Shown here piece by piece: positions 11,343 through 22,917 of a DNA stretch of 34,849 nucleotides. The DNA is from Gemmatimonadota bacterium (GTDB taxonomy: Bacteria; Gemmatimonadota; Gemmatimonadetes; Longimicrobiales; Gaopeijiaceae). The notes under the pieces are model-generated. The model worked only from the letters and a program-made list of their open reading frames with translations. It was not told the DNA's origin and made no database searches. The translations under genes and the position numbers were made by a program. The stretch's first letter is position 1. Each line of letters opens with the position of its first letter. The stretch lies in contig SLBA01000083.1 of NCBI GenBank assembly GCA_007126575.1, positions 1-34,849 of the forward strand, written 5' to 3'.

Positions 11343-12114
11343 GTCGGTCGGTTCGACACCCACGGCGCCGGCCGGCTCGGGTGCGGTGGAGCGGGCAGCT
11401 CCTCTCGAGGCCCGCGACATCCATCGCTCCTACGAGGTCGGGGACGGCAGCCGACTCGAGGTGCTCCGGGGGCTCAACCTGCGGGTCGCCCCCGGAGAGG
11501 CCGTATCGGTGGTGGGAACGAGTGGGGCGGGGAAGTCGACCCTTCTGCACATCCTGGGTGCGCTGGATCGACCGACTTCGGGCGAGGTGCTCCTGGGCGG
11601 CGAGTCGCTCGCTTCGCGGTCGTCGGACGAGATCGCCGGGATCCGCAATCGCTTCGTGGGCTTCGTCTTTCAGTTCCACCATCTCCTCAGGGAGTTCAGC
11701 GCCCTCGAGAATGCGTCGCTGCCCGCACTCATGGCGGGGATGTCGGTATCCGACGCACGGGACCGGGCTCGGGACATCCTCCACGCCGTGGGACTCGGTG
11801 CGAGGCTCGACCATCGGCCCTGGCAGCTGTCCGGGGGCGAGCAGCAGCGGGTGGCGGTGGCGCGCGCGCTGGCCAACCGGCCTCCACTCCTTCTGGCCGA
11901 CGAGCCCTCCGGAAATCTCGACCTCAAGACGAGCGGTGCGCTGCATGACCTTCTGTTTGAACTCCGGGATCGCGAAGGGGTAGCCCTCGTCCTCGTGACC
12001 CACAATCTGGAGTTGGCCTCTCGCGCCGATCGGACCCTGGAGCTACGCGAAGGGGTTCTGCAAGAGGAGGCCGAGCAACGGCCGACGCCCGATCCCTCGG
12101 AGGGTTCACCCTGA
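11335..12114 (+). CDS. lolD: LolD-type ABC transporter ATP-binding protein
   Basis: The cytoplasmic ATPase that powers the adjacent LolC/E-type permease. The 259-residue product has Walker A (GTSGAGKST, about residues 61-69), a Q-loop (FVFQFHHLLREFSALEN), the signature LSGGEQQR, Walker B (LLLADEPSGNLD) and an H-loop (VTHN). This is the MacB/LolD subfamily pattern. The first ~25 residues are an Ala/Gly/Pro-rich extension before the conserved domain. A separate MacB- or FtsE-like role is possible, but the overlap with a LolC/E permease supports LolD. About 40 nt separate it from mcsA. Confidence 0.88.
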   Translation: MSESVGSTPTAPAGSGAVERAAPLEARDIHRSYEVGDGSRLEVLRGLNLRVAPGEAVSVVGTSGAGKSTLLHILGALDRPTSGEVLLGGESLASRSSDEIAGIRNRFVGFVFQFHHLLREFSALENASLPALMAGMSVSDARDRARDILHAVGLGARLDHRPWQLSGGEQQRVAVARALANRPPLLLADEPSGNLDLKTSGALHDLLFELRDREGVALVLVTHNLELASRADRTLELREGVLQEEAEQRPTPDPSEGSP

Positions 12115-12155
12115 ATCCCGATCCGGGCACTCCGTCCAGTCCGCCAGGAGGCTGA

Positions 12156-12713
12156 ATGGTCTGCGACAACTGTGGCGCCGGTGATCCGGTGATCCACCTG
12201 ACACAGATCGTCGACAACGAGATGCGCACCCTGCATCTGTGCGAGCGCTGCGCCGCAGAGAAAGGGGTCGAAGGGACGGCTGTGCCCGAGAACTTCCCCC
12301 TCGCCGACTTCCTGGCACAGATGAGCTCGCAGTCCGAGGAGGGGTCCGGGTCCCAGAACCCGGGTCACTCGGAGTCGGAGCGGGCGCGGAGATCCGCCGA
12401 CAGCGACAGCTGCCCATACTGCCAGCTCACCCTGAAGGAGTTTCGCAAGTCCGGGCGAATGGGCTGTCCCGAGTGCTGGTCGGCCTTCGAAGGCCACATG
12501 CGGGGGCTCCTGCGTCGGATTCACGGGAGCCAGCAGCACGTCGGGAAGGTCTACCTCTCGCCGGATCCCTCGACGTCGGAGATGAAGCGGCGGGTGAGCG
12601 CACTGCGTCGCAAGCTGCAGCGGGCGGTCGAGCTCGAAGACTTCGAGCGCGCGGCCGAACTCAGGGACCAGATCCAGGAGCTCGAAGTCGCGAGTCCGGG
12701 GGGGCGCCCATGA
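12156..12713 (+). CDS. mcsA: McsA, zinc-binding activator of the arginine kinase McsB
   Basis: McsA binds McsB and stimulates its protein-arginine kinase activity. The 185-residue product shows four CxxC pairs in order: CDNC, CERC, CPYC and CPEC, the zinc-binding pattern of McsA. A C-terminal UVR motif follows ([20 protein letters not shown]). A strong Shine-Dalgarno AGGAGG (12146-12151) precedes ATG 12156. The stop overlaps mcsB as ATGA. The family's usual partner gene ctsR is not upstream; lolD is there instead. Confidence 0.92.
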   Translation: MVCDNCGAGDPVIHLTQIVDNEMRTLHLCERCAAEKGVEGTAVPENFPLADFLAQMSSQSEEGSGSQNPGHSESERARRSADSDSCPYCQLTLKEFRKSGRMGCPECWSAFEGHMRGLLRRIHGSQQHVGKVYLSPDPSTSEMKRRVSALRRKLQRAVELEDFERAAELRDQIQELEVASPGGRP

Positions 12714-13840
12714 CCGATCTTCCGAATGTGGACCAGGGAGGACTGAGCTGGCTCGATGCATCGGGAGAGCACTCCGACATCGTCCTCTCCACGCGAATCC
12801 GGCTGGCGAGGAACCTGCAGGGCCACGCCTTCGGGGCGCGTGCGCGGGTCAATGACCGCGCGACGGTCCTGGAGCGCGTCCGCAAGGCGACCGAAACCGT
12901 CCCGCACCTTCGCCGCGCCGAGATCCGCGAACTCTCGGACCTTTCGGCGAACGGGCGTCGGGTGCTGATGGAGCGGCGCCTCGTCTCCCGGGACCTCCTC
13001 GGCGAGACCGAAGAGTCGACCGGGCCGCTTTCGAGCAGCGGGGTCGCCCTGCCGCCCGACGTGCCCCTCTCGGTGATGATCAACGAGGAGGACCACCTCC
13101 GGCTGCAGGCTCTGAACTCGGGACTCAACCTCCGGGCGGCCTGGGACCTGGTGGACCTGCTCGACGAGGAGCTCGGCCAGGAACTCCCCTATGCCTATCA
13201 CCACGAGTTCGGCTTCCTGACCTCGTGCCCCACGAATGTGGGCACCGGGCTGCGGGCCTCGGTCCTCCTGCACCTGCCGGCTCTCGTGCTCACCAAGGAG
13301 ATCGGCAAGGTCCTCCAGGGGCTCTCGCAGATGGGGCTGACCTTCCGGGGTCTGTACGGAGAAGGCTCGGAGGTGGTGGGCAACTTCTTCCAGCTCTCGA
13401 ACCAGACCACCCTCGGCAAGTCGGAAGAGGATCTGGTGGATCATCTCGACCGGATGGTCCGACAGGTGATCCAGTACGAGTCTCAGGCCCGAAGTGTCCT
13501 GATGAGGGACGCCTCGGCGGTGACCGAGGACAAGATCTGGAGAGCCTACGGCCTCCTGCGGTATGCCCGGTCGCTCTCGTTCGAGGAACTCATGAATCTG
13601 CTCAGCGGCGTACGGCTTGGCGCCGGGCTGAAACTACTCCCGGGACTCCGTGTATATCCGCTCAACAAGATCATGATTTTCACCCAGCCCGCCCATCTGG
13701 AAGATGCGGCCGGCCGGGAACTCTCTCCTGCGGAGGAGGACGCCCATCGGGCCGCCTACGTGAGGAGTATACTCTCTACCGAAGGTCGGATCTTCAACGA
13801 CGAAGGCTCCGACGACGCTCCCACGGAATCGACCGGCTGA
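12710..13840 (+). CDS. mcsB: Protein arginine kinase McsB
   Basis: McsB phosphorylates arginine residues, which marks proteins for degradation by ClpCP. The 376-residue product belongs to the phosphagen-kinase family. [14 protein letters not shown] near residue 25 and [13 protein letters not shown] near 123 form nucleotide/guanidine-binding segments. The signature [18 protein letters not shown] around 167-184 contains the active-site Cys 173. C-terminal [14 protein letters not shown] is also typical. Length is close to the ~360 residues in Bacillus. It is coupled to mcsA by ATGA and followed by clpC after 26 nt, so kinase, activator and unfoldase lie together. Confidence 0.95.
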   Translation: MTDLPNVDQGGLSWLDASGEHSDIVLSTRIRLARNLQGHAFGARARVNDRATVLERVRKATETVPHLRRAEIRELSDLSANGRRVLMERRLVSRDLLGETEESTGPLSSSGVALPPDVPLSVMINEEDHLRLQALNSGLNLRAAWDLVDLLDEELGQELPYAYHHEFGFLTSCPTNVGTGLRASVLLHLPALVLTKEIGKVLQGLSQMGLTFRGLYGEGSEVVGNFFQLSNQTTLGKSEEDLVDHLDRMVRQVIQYESQARSVLMRDASAVTEDKIWRAYGLLRYARSLSFEELMNLLSGVRLGAGLKLLPGLRVYPLNKIMIFTQPAHLEDAAGRELSPAEEDAHRAAYVRSILSTEGRIFNDEGSDDAPTESTG

Positions 13841-13866
13841 CGCCGCGATTCCCGCAGAGGCACATC

Positions 13867-16362
<2,496 letters not shown>

Positions 16363-16384
16363 CATCCGAGAATCGGGGGGCATC

Positions 16385-16404
16385 CCGGGCCGAGGCCGGC
16401 CCGG
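16385..16404 (+). other. Perfect hairpin after clpC
   Basis: CCGGGCCG (16385-16392), a 4-nt loop and CGGCCCGG (16397-16404) form an 8-bp perfect stem 22 nt after the clpC stop. The following bases are not a T-run, so it is not a canonical intrinsic terminator. It might stabilise the clpC mRNA 3' end or act as a weak terminator. Confidence 0.45.
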
Positions 16405-16434
16405 TGGCCGTCATCTCTTACAACCTGCTCATTC

Positions 16435-16443
16435 TGATATCGT
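16435..16443 (+). promoter_or_regulatory. Weak candidate bamA promoter (extended -10)
   Basis: TGATATCGT has an extended -10 layout (TG, one base, TANNNT), 14 nt before the bamA ATG at 16458. No good -35 is visible at the right distance. It is offered because the gap after clpC is the only place here for a promoter of bamA-skp. Confidence 0.28.
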
Positions 16444-16457
16444 CGAGCGCAGAAGTC

Positions 16458-18920
16458 ATGACTGACATGTTTTCACGGTCGCCCCGAGGGCGGCGTGCCC
16501 TGGGGTTTCGCACGCTCCTTCTGACGGCGGCACTTCTCCTGCCTGGAGCGCTCTCGGGCCAGGTGGGAGACGATCCGGCCGCCGCGGGAGGGCCGGGCGT
16601 GGTTCTGGACTCGATCGATGTGCAGGGCAATCGCATGGTGGAGCGCTCCGCCGTGCTGAGCACCTTCGCCGTTCCAACGGGCACCCGGATCACTTATCGG
16701 GAGCTCCAGGAGGGTCAGCGACGCCTCTGGGCCACCGGCCGGTTCTCGGACATGACCCTCAGTGTGCGCGGCGGAGATGACGATCCGGTGATCCTCGTGC
16801 TCAGGATCGAGGAGCGCCCCACCATCCGACGGCTCGAAATCGTCGGGGCCCAGAACCTGACCGAGCGCAACATCCGAGACGCGCTGGAGTTAAGTCCCGG
16901 GGACATCTACCAGCCGGATCGAATCGCCAAGGCCCGCGACTTCATCCGCAGCGAGCTCGCTCAGAAGGGGATCCCCTTCGCCCAGATCGAGGCGATCGAG
17001 AGCCCGGTCGAGGACAGCCCCTCGCAGATCGACCTGACACTCGAGATCAGCGAGGGGCAGCGGGTCGCGATCGCCGAGGTGCGCTTCACCGGGAACAACG
17101 CCTTCTCCGATTCCCAGCTTCAGCGAGCGATGGGATCCCGGCAGGAGGGCTTCTGGTGGTTCCGAACCGGTACCTTCGAAGAAGCCACCCTCGAAGAGGA
17201 CCTCACTGTCCGTCTGCCGGACTTCTATGCTTCGCAGGGGTACCTGGACGCCCAGGTCCTGTCGGACACCCTGATCATCGATCCGTCGTCGGGGAAGGGC
17301 CGGCTCGAGATCGGGGTCGAGGAAGGCCCCCGCTACCGCGTGGCCTCGTTCGAGATCGAGGGGAACCGACGTTTCCCGACCGAACAGCTCGAACAGTACT
17401 ACCAGGCAGAGGAGGGAGGCCTTCTGCAGACGCTCGGCCTCCGCCGTCCCGCGACCGAAGGCCCGGAGATCTTCGATCAGCTCGCGTACTTCGAGGCCGT
17501 TCAGCGGGTTGGGGAGCTCTATCGAAACCAGGGCTATCGCTACGTCCAGATCGACCCGCTGATCGAGCGGGTGGCGGCGGCGGACTCCGACGGCAATCCC
17601 GAGGTCCAGCTCACCTGGCGGATCCGCGAGGGTGACCCGGCCTACATTCGCCGGATCAACATCGAGGGCAACACCTTCACCCACGACCGGGTGATCCGGG
17701 AGCAGATCTTCATGCTGCCGGGATCCGTCTATTCCGAGCAGGATATCCTTCGGAGCTACCAGGCTATTTCGGGTCTCGGATTCTTCGAGACGCCCCTTCC
17801 GTTCCCCGCGATCGAAGACGACCCCGAGACCGGAGACGTCGACATCACCTTCATAGTCGAGGAACGTCCGACCGGTTCGATCAACTTCGGCACCGCGATG
17901 GGCGGGGTCACCGGAGTCTCTGGATTCCTCGGGTACGAGCAGCCGAATCTATTCGGGCAGGCGAAATCGGGGAGCCTGCGATGGGATTTCGGACGCTTCC
18001 AGAACAACTTCGTGCTCCAGTACAGCGACCCGGCCCTGTTGCAGTCCCGGGTGAGCGGGAGCCTGTCGCTGTTCAACAGTCGGGACCAGTTCTTCTCGTT
18101 CGCAACGGGGGAGCGTGTGCGTCGCGGATTCCTGACGCGCTTCGGCGTCCCGATCCCGGGCGCTCAGCGGACCAGGGCCTTCGTCGGCTACTCCCTGTCC
18201 CGGACCAACTATCGTCAGCGAGGCGGAGTGGATGACACCTCGCTCTTCCAGAGGCCTCCCGGCACCCAGAGCCAGGTCTCGGTGGGGATGCGGCGCTTCA
18301 CCCTCGACTCCCCACTCTTCCCGACGGTCGGCTCCGAGCTCTCGTGGACGACGGAGTTCAACGGTGGGATCCTCGGTGGAGACGGCAACTTCCAGAAGCA
18401 CATCGCCGAGGGTCAGTGGTGGGTACCGGTCGGCCAGATCGGAAGCGGCGGCCCCGCCTCCCGACCGGTGATCATGTCGCTCGGCCTCTCGGCACGGGGT
18501 GGAGCCATCGTCGGTGACGCCGGCAACTTCCCCTTCGACCGATTCTGGCTGGGTGGTGTACAATTTGGCGAGACGCTGAGGGGATACGAGGAGACGACCA
18601 TCACACCTCGTGGGTATTTCCCGAGAGGGTCCTCTCAGATCTCGGACATCGAGCGGCTCGGAGACGCATTCGTGGTCCTCGGTGCGGAGTATGCGATGCG
18701 GCTCAGCGACGCCATCTCGCTGTCGACGTTCTATGAAGCCGGGAACGTCTGGCGGAATGTTCGGGAGGTCGATCCGACCCGGCTGGTTCGCGGGGCGGGC
18801 GTCGGGATTCAGGTGGTGACCCCGTTCGGGCCCATCGGGCTCGATTATGCCTACGGCTTCGACCAGCCGGTGCCGGGGTGGCAGCTTCACTTCCGAATGG
18901 GCGGCGGGGGGCCGTTCTGA
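16458..18920 (+). CDS. bamA: Outer-membrane protein assembly factor BamA
   Basis: The core of the BAM complex, which folds beta-barrels into the outer membrane. The ~820-residue product has a signal peptide (FRTLLLTAALLLPGALSG). About five POTRA repeats span residues ~30-440, starting with IDVQGNRMVERSAVLSTFAV and including VRFTGNNAFSDSQLQRAM and INIEGNTFTHDRVIREQI. A C-terminal Omp85 barrel follows, with PIGLDYAYGF near the end and a terminal phenylalanine. Length is close to E. coli BamA (810). Starts at ATG 16458 or 16467 both give a good signal peptide, and a GTG at 16404 would add 18 residues without support. skp/ompH follows, a common bamA-skp-lpxD order. Confidence 0.93.
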   Translation: MTDMFSRSPRGRRALGFRTLLLTAALLLPGALSGQVGDDPAAAGGPGVVLDSIDVQGNRMVERSAVLSTFAVPTGTRITYRELQEGQRRLWATGRFSDMTLSVRGGDDDPVILVLRIEERPTIRRLEIVGAQNLTERNIRDALELSPGDIYQPDRIAKARDFIRSELAQKGIPFAQIEAIESPVEDSPSQIDLTLEISEGQRVAIAEVRFTGNNAFSDSQLQRAMGSRQEGFWWFRTGTFEEATLEEDLTVRLPDFYASQGYLDAQVLSDTLIIDPSSGKGRLEIGVEEGPRYRVASFEIEGNRRFPTEQLEQYYQAEEGGLLQTLGLRRPATEGPEIFDQLAYFEAVQRVGELYRNQGYRYVQIDPLIERVAAADSDGNPEVQLTWRIREGDPAYIRRINIEGNTFTHDRVIREQIFMLPGSVYSEQDILRSYQAISGLGFFETPLPFPAIEDDPETGDVDITFIVEERPTGSINFGTAMGGVTGVSGFLGYEQPNLFGQAKSGSLRWDFGRFQNNFVLQYSDPALLQSRVSGSLSLFNSRDQFFSFATGERVRRGFLTRFGVPIPGAQRTRAFVGYSLSRTNYRQRGGVDDTSLFQRPPGTQSQVSVGMRRFTLDSPLFPTVGSELSWTTEFNGGILGGDGNFQKHIAEGQWWVPVGQIGSGGPASRPVIMSLGLSARGGAIVGDAGNFPFDRFWLGGVQFGETLRGYEETTITPRGYFPRGSSQISDIERLGDAFVVLGAEYAMRLSDAISLSTFYEAGNVWRNVREVDPTRLVRGAGVGIQVVTPFGPIGLDYAYGFDQPVPGWQLHFRMGGGGPF

Positions 18921-18991
18921 TCGGAGTCAACCGGAAGTACGACAGGTCAGGCCTAGCGATGCGGCCTGCCTCAACCCAATGGAGATTCAGG

Positions 18992-19519
18992 ATGCGCATT
19001 TCTGCGTTCGTACTCGCGGGCCTGCTCCTTCTGGGGTCCGCAACGGCCCTCGAAGGACAGAACGCCCGGATCGGATTCATCGATTCCGAAGTCATCCTTC
19101 AGGCCGCACCGGGTGCCATGCAGGCTCAGCAGGCCTTCGACCAGGACATGGAGCGCTATCGGCAGGAGATCCAGCGGCTCGGGCAGGAGCTCGAGAACCT
19201 GATCGACAGCTATCAGCGCCAGCAGTCCGCCCTGAACCCGGAGGCGCGCGAGATCCGGGAGCAGGAGATCCGGCTCAAGGAGACGCAGTTCCAGCAGCGG
19301 GTCGAGGAGCTCGAGATGGAGGCCGCCGAGCGCCAGCAGGAGCTCGTGGAGCCCATCCTTCAGGAGATGACCGATGCGATCGAGAGCATCCGCTCCGAGG
19401 GCAACTACGCCATGATCTTCGATGCGGCCCAGCGCTCGATCATCGCAGCGGACCCGGCGCTCGACCTGACCGACGAGGTGATCCGGCGGCTCCAGCAGAA
19501 TTCCGACAGAGACAACTGA
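18992..19519 (+). CDS. skp: OmpH/Skp-family periplasmic chaperone
   Basis: A periplasmic holdase that keeps unfolded outer-membrane proteins soluble on the way to BamA. The 175-residue product has a signal peptide (MRISAFVLAGLLLLGSATAL with cleavage near EGQ). The OmpH start ARIGFIDSEVILQAAPGA and a long, Gln/Glu-rich coiled-coil (residues ~45-130) that would form Skp tentacles follow. The end, YAMIFDAAQRSIIAADPALD, resembles the family's conserved C-terminal strand and helix. ATG 18992 has GGAG 7 nt upstream and removes a 38-residue extension that would precede the signal peptide. It lies 71 nt after bamA. Confidence 0.9.
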   Translation: MRISAFVLAGLLLLGSATALEGQNARIGFIDSEVILQAAPGAMQAQQAFDQDMERYRQEIQRLGQELENLIDSYQRQQSALNPEAREIREQEIRLKETQFQQRVEELEMEAAERQQELVEPILQEMTDAIESIRSEGNYAMIFDAAQRSIIAADPALDLTDEVIRRLQQNSDRDN

Positions 19520-19547
19520 GTCGCGAGACGGCAGGGTCGTGCGATCG

Positions 19548-19589
19548 CGGGCCGCTCCTTCCCCTGTTCGGGAGGGGGCGGCCCGTTTT
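19548..19589 (+). terminator. Intrinsic terminator between skp and lpxD
   Basis: CGGGCCGC (19548-19555) pairs with GCGGCCCG (19578-19585) and encloses a C-rich/G-rich inner stem. TTTT follows (19586-19589). It starts 29 nt after the skp stop and ends only 26 nt before the lpxD start codon, leaving little room for a promoter after it. Confidence 0.75.
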
Positions 19590-19615
19590 CATGTGCAGAG
19601 TGGAGGGTCCATCCG

Positions 19616-20683
19616 GTGAGCAGTTTTCCACGCTACGAGAGTATCCGAGAGTCCGTGCCTCTCTCCGAGTTGAGTCGCTGGGTCGAGGGCCGTCTGGTGG
19701 GCGAGGGTGACCCCGAGATTCACCGGATCGTCCCGCTCGGCCAGGCCGGAGCGGGAGAGATGGGGCTCCTGGCGACGCGTGCGTACCTGGGACAGCTGGC
19801 GGGCAGCGCGGCAGCCGCGCTCCTGGTATCCGAGGAACTCGCCGACGAGGTGCCGGACGAAGGACCACCGAGGCTGGTCGTTCCCGATGCCCACCAGGCG
19901 CTGGCGGTACTCCTCGACCACCTGGTCCCGGAAAAGCGGAGTGAACCCCGGATCCACCCCACCGCCATCGTCTCGCCCTCGGCGTCGCTCGAGGAAGGGG
20001 TGGCGCTGGGGCCCTACGCTGTAGTGGAAGACGAGGCCAGGCTGGGGCGGGGCGTGCGGGTGGGGGCACACTCGGTCATCGGCGCGGGCGTGCAGGTCGG
20101 CGAGGAGTCCCGGATCTTTCCCCATGTAGTGCTCTATCCCGGCACGTGGGTAGGCCGAAGGGTCTGGATCCATTCGGGGGCGAGGCTCGGGGTCGATGGG
20201 TTCGGCTATGTCTTTCGGGACGGGGGGCATCGGAAGGTCCCGCAGGTCGGACGATGCATCATCGAGGACGATGTCGAGATTGGCGCCAACACGACGATCG
20301 ACCGGGGGTCGATCGGTGACACCCGGGTGCGGCAGGGTGTGAAGATCGACAACCTGGTGCAGTTGGGACACAACACCGAGGTGGGTGAGCACACGGTACT
20401 CGCGTCGCAGGTGGGGGTGGCAGGGTCTTCCCGGCTCGGCGCCGGGGTCATGGCCGGCGGCCAGGTCGGTGTGGGCGGGCACCTCACGATCGGCGATGGT
20501 GCCAGGCTTTCGGGGCAGGCGGGGATCATCGGGGATATCCCGGCGGGGGAGACCGTCACCGGGTTTCCGGCGAGACCCCGGATCGAGTTCCTGCGATCGG
20601 TGGCCGCGCAGAAGAAGAGCGCGGAGCTGCTGCGCAGGGTCCGGTCGCTGGAGAGGCTCCTGGGCGAGCGGCAGAAGGGCTGA
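19616..20683 (+). CDS. lpxD: UDP-3-O-acylglucosamine N-acyltransferase LpxD
   Basis: Adds the second acyl chain to UDP-3-O-acylglucosamine, the third step of lipid A synthesis. The 355-residue product has an N-terminal uridine-binding domain (~1-105). A long left-handed beta helix of hexapeptide repeats follows ([20 protein letters not shown] onward). The catalytic histidine lies in [11 protein letters not shown], and a C-terminal helical segment ends the protein. GTG 19616 is preceded by GGAGGG at 8-nt spacing. The length matches E. coli LpxD (341). It follows bamA-skp in the common gene order, but a terminator separates it from skp. Confidence 0.93.
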   Translation: MSSFPRYESIRESVPLSELSRWVEGRLVGEGDPEIHRIVPLGQAGAGEMGLLATRAYLGQLAGSAAAALLVSEELADEVPDEGPPRLVVPDAHQALAVLLDHLVPEKRSEPRIHPTAIVSPSASLEEGVALGPYAVVEDEARLGRGVRVGAHSVIGAGVQVGEESRIFPHVVLYPGTWVGRRVWIHSGARLGVDGFGYVFRDGGHRKVPQVGRCIIEDDVEIGANTTIDRGSIGDTRVRQGVKIDNLVQLGHNTEVGEHTVLASQVGVAGSSRLGAGVMAGGQVGVGGHLTIGDGARLSGQAGIIGDIPAGETVTGFPARPRIEFLRSVAAQKKSAELLRRVRSLERLLGERQKG

Positions 20684-20725
20684 CCGGGGGCCCTCGCCCG
20701 CAGGTCCTGCGAAGCGGGCCGGAGA

Positions 20726-20734
20726 TGTTACATT
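20726..20734 (+). promoter_or_regulatory. Putative extended -10 promoter for the lpxC-fabZ operon
   Basis: TGTTACATT reads as TG, one base, then the -10 hexamer TACATT (20729-20734). The -35 region is poor, which is acceptable for an extended -10 promoter. The expected start near 20741 lies after an in-frame ATG at 20735 and before the preferred lpxC start at 20834, leaving a ~90-nt leader. The 150-nt gap 20684-20833 holds no other recognisable element. Confidence 0.4.
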
Positions 20735-20833
20735 ATGCGGGTTTCAGGCCAACCATCCGGCGAAAAGCGTATCGACGCGGTCGCCAGTGGCGTGGCAGAC
20801 ATTCATTCCAGATCGGAGCGTCTTCGTCTCATC

Positions 20834-22126
20834 ATGATCGGTCCAGCTCACCGAACACCCGCCGGCCCCATCACCCTCAGCGGGATCGGGGTTCACACGG
20901 GGAAACGCTCCACCGTCACGATCCGACCCGCAGAGGTGGGGACCGGGATCCGGTTCGTGCGCACCGATCTTCCCGATGCCGAGGAGATCCCCGCCCGCCT
21001 CGAATACGTCCTGGGAACCGATCTGGGCACCACGATCGGACACGACGAAGTGAATCGGGTTCTTACGGTCGAGCACCTGATGGCCGGCCTGAGCGCTGCG
21101 GGGATCAGCACGGCGACCATCGAGATCGACGGTTCCGAGCCCCCGATCCTCGACGGAAGCTTTCTGCCCTACCTGAACGCCATACTCGAGGTGGGAACGC
21201 GCACCCTCGAAGGGGAAGTCCCGGTGATCCGGGTCCGAAAGCCGCTCCATCTGGAAGCCGGCGAGGGCACCTCGTACATCGTCACTCCGGGTTCGGGGCT
21301 GCGCGTGGCCGGAGCGATCGAGTTCGAGCATCCGGCCGTGGGTCGCCAGTTCGGCAGCTTCGAGCTCACCCCGGACACCTTTCTCGACGACATCGCCCCC
21401 GCCCGCACCTTCGGTTTCGAGGATCAGGCGGAGACGCTGCGAAGCCGGGGCCTCGCCCAGGGCAGCTCACTCGAGAACACGGTGGTGATCGGCCGGGACG
21501 GGGTGATGAACGAGGCGCTGCGGTTCCCCGACGAATTCCTCCGCCACAAGGTCGGGGATCTCATCGGAGACTTCGCGCTTCTGGGGGCCCGGTTCGAAGG
21601 GCAGATCGTCATCGAGCGGCCCAGCCACGCGGGAAATGTCGCGCTGGCGCGAAAGCTCGAGATCGAGAGTCGTCGGAGCGGGGAAGGGGACGCCATCGTC
21701 GACGCGCAGAAGATCCTGCAGTACCTCCCTCATCGGTACCCGATGCTCCTGGTCGACCGGGTCACCCATTTCGAGCCGGGTCGTCGGATCGTCGGGGTGA
21801 AGAACGTGACGATCAACGAGCCGTTCTTTCAGGGACACTACCCGGGACACCCGATCATGCCGGGCGTTCTGATCATCGAGGCGATGGCTCAGGTCGGGGG
21901 GCTCCTCCTGATGGACACCATCGAGAACCCCGACGAAAAGGTGGTTTACTTCATGTCGCTGAACAACGTGAAGTGGAGGCGCCCCGTGACGCCCGGAGAT
22001 CAGCTGATCTTCGAACTCGAGCTTCTGCAGTTTCGACGCAGCATCTGCAAGATGCGCGGCGAGGGCTTCGTCGATGGCGCCCTGGTCGCCGAGGCCGAAC
22101 TCATGGCACGGGTCGTGGATCGATGA
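20834..22126 (+). CDS. lpxC/fabZ: Bifunctional LpxC deacetylase / FabZ dehydratase
   Basis: A fusion of the committed lipid A enzyme and a fatty-acid dehydratase, 430 residues. The LpxC half (~1-285) deacetylates UDP-3-O-acyl-GlcNAc with zinc. His 81 lies in LTVEHLMAGL, and His 238, Asp 242 and His 265 match the E. coli numbering (79, 238, 242, 265). That agreement supports ATG 20834 over an in-frame ATG at 20735. The FabZ half (~288-430) dehydrates 3-hydroxyacyl-ACP, with His 335 in PFFQGHYPGHP and Glu 349 in IIEAMAQ. Both active sites look intact. The stop overlaps lpxA as ATGA. The fusion is known in Bacteroidota and related phyla. Confidence 0.93.
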   Translation: MIGPAHRTPAGPITLSGIGVHTGKRSTVTIRPAEVGTGIRFVRTDLPDAEEIPARLEYVLGTDLGTTIGHDEVNRVLTVEHLMAGLSAAGISTATIEIDGSEPPILDGSFLPYLNAILEVGTRTLEGEVPVIRVRKPLHLEAGEGTSYIVTPGSGLRVAGAIEFEHPAVGRQFGSFELTPDTFLDDIAPARTFGFEDQAETLRSRGLAQGSSLENTVVIGRDGVMNEALRFPDEFLRHKVGDLIGDFALLGARFEGQIVIERPSHAGNVALARKLEIESRRSGEGDAIVDAQKILQYLPHRYPMLLVDRVTHFEPGRRIVGVKNVTINEPFFQGHYPGHPIMPGVLIIEAMAQVGGLLLMDTIENPDEKVVYFMSLNNVKWRRPVTPGDQLIFELELLQFRRSICKMRGEGFVDGALVAEAELMARVVDR

Positions 22127-22917
22127 GCGGGCACGTCGGGACCGGGGTCGAGATTCACGAGACGGCGATTGTGGATTCCGACGCGGAACTCGCCGCCGGA
22201 GTTCGAGTCGGGCCTCGGGCGATCATCGGGCCGGGAGTCCGCATCGGGGAAGGGACCGAGATCGGGGCGGGGGTGCTGATCGAGAAGAACACCGAAATTG
22301 GGCGGGACTGCCGCATCTTCCACGGCGCGGTGCTCGGCTCCGATCCTCAGGACCTGAAGTTCGACGGAGAGGAAACCTGGCTTCGCGTCGGCGACCGCAC
22401 GATGGTGCGCGAGTACGCCACCCTGAACCGGGGCACCTCGTGGTCCGGACAGACCGTCGTGGGCAGCGACTGCCTTCTCATGGCCTACGTGCACATCGCC
22501 CACGACTGTCACCTGGGCGATCATGTAATCGTCTCGAACGCCACCCAGATGGCCGGACACGTCTCGGTCGGTGACTGGGTGATCATCAGTGGACTGGTGG
22601 CGATCCATCAGTTCGTCCGCATCGGGGCACACGCCTTCGTCGGAGGGGCGTCACGGATCGCACAGGACGCCGTTCCCTACTGCCGAATCGTCGGGAACCC
22701 CCCGAAGCTCTACGGTCTCAACTCGGTTGGGCTGGACCGCCGCGGGTTCAGCCCCGATGCCCGGTCGGCGCTCAAGCAGGCCTACCGCCTGGTGTTCAAG
22801 TCCGACCTGAACATTTCCCAGGGGGTCGAGCGTGCACGCGCCGAAGTCGAGATGACCCCCGAGGTCACCTATTTCCTGGAATTCATCGAGGCCTCGGAAC
22901 GGGGAGTCACCGGGTAA
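22123..22917 (+). CDS. lpxA: UDP-GlcNAc (or amino-sugar) O/N-acyltransferase LpxA
   Basis: Transfers a 3-hydroxyacyl chain from ACP to the 3-position of the UDP-sugar, the first step of lipid A synthesis. The 264-residue product is a hexapeptide-repeat beta helix (IHETAIVDSDAELAAGVRVG onward). It has the diagnostic SDPQDLKF segment near residue 73. The catalytic His 127 lies in HIAHDC (E. coli His 125). A C-terminal helical domain includes RGFSPDARSALKQAYRLVF. It is coupled to lpxC-fabZ by ATGA and to the next oxidoreductase by TAATG. That neighbour raises the possibility that the acceptor is a 3-amino-sugar rather than UDP-GlcNAc. Confidence 0.94.
   Translation: MSGHVGTGVEIHETAIVDSDAELAAGVRVGPRAIIGPGVRIGEGTEIGAGVLIEKNTEIGRDCRIFHGAVLGSDPQDLKFDGEETWLRVGDRTMVREYATLNRGTSWSGQTVVGSDCLLMAYVHIAHDCHLGDHVIVSNATQMAGHVSVGDWVIISGLVAIHQFVRIGAHAFVGGASRIAQDAVPYCRIVGNPPKLYGLNSVGLDRRGFSPDARSALKQAYRLVFKSDLNISQGVERARAEVEMTPEVTYFLEFIEASERGVTG

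Noticed and set aside
12100-12115. AGGGT-TC-ACCCT inverted repeat at the end of lolD
   Set aside because: Five base pairs with a 2-nt loop inside coding sequence is not a credible hairpin or operator.
20735-20833. In-frame upstream ATG for lpxC-fabZ at 20735
   Set aside because: It would add 33 residues without family similarity, lies at the predicted -10, and would shift the catalytic residues away from their usual numbering.
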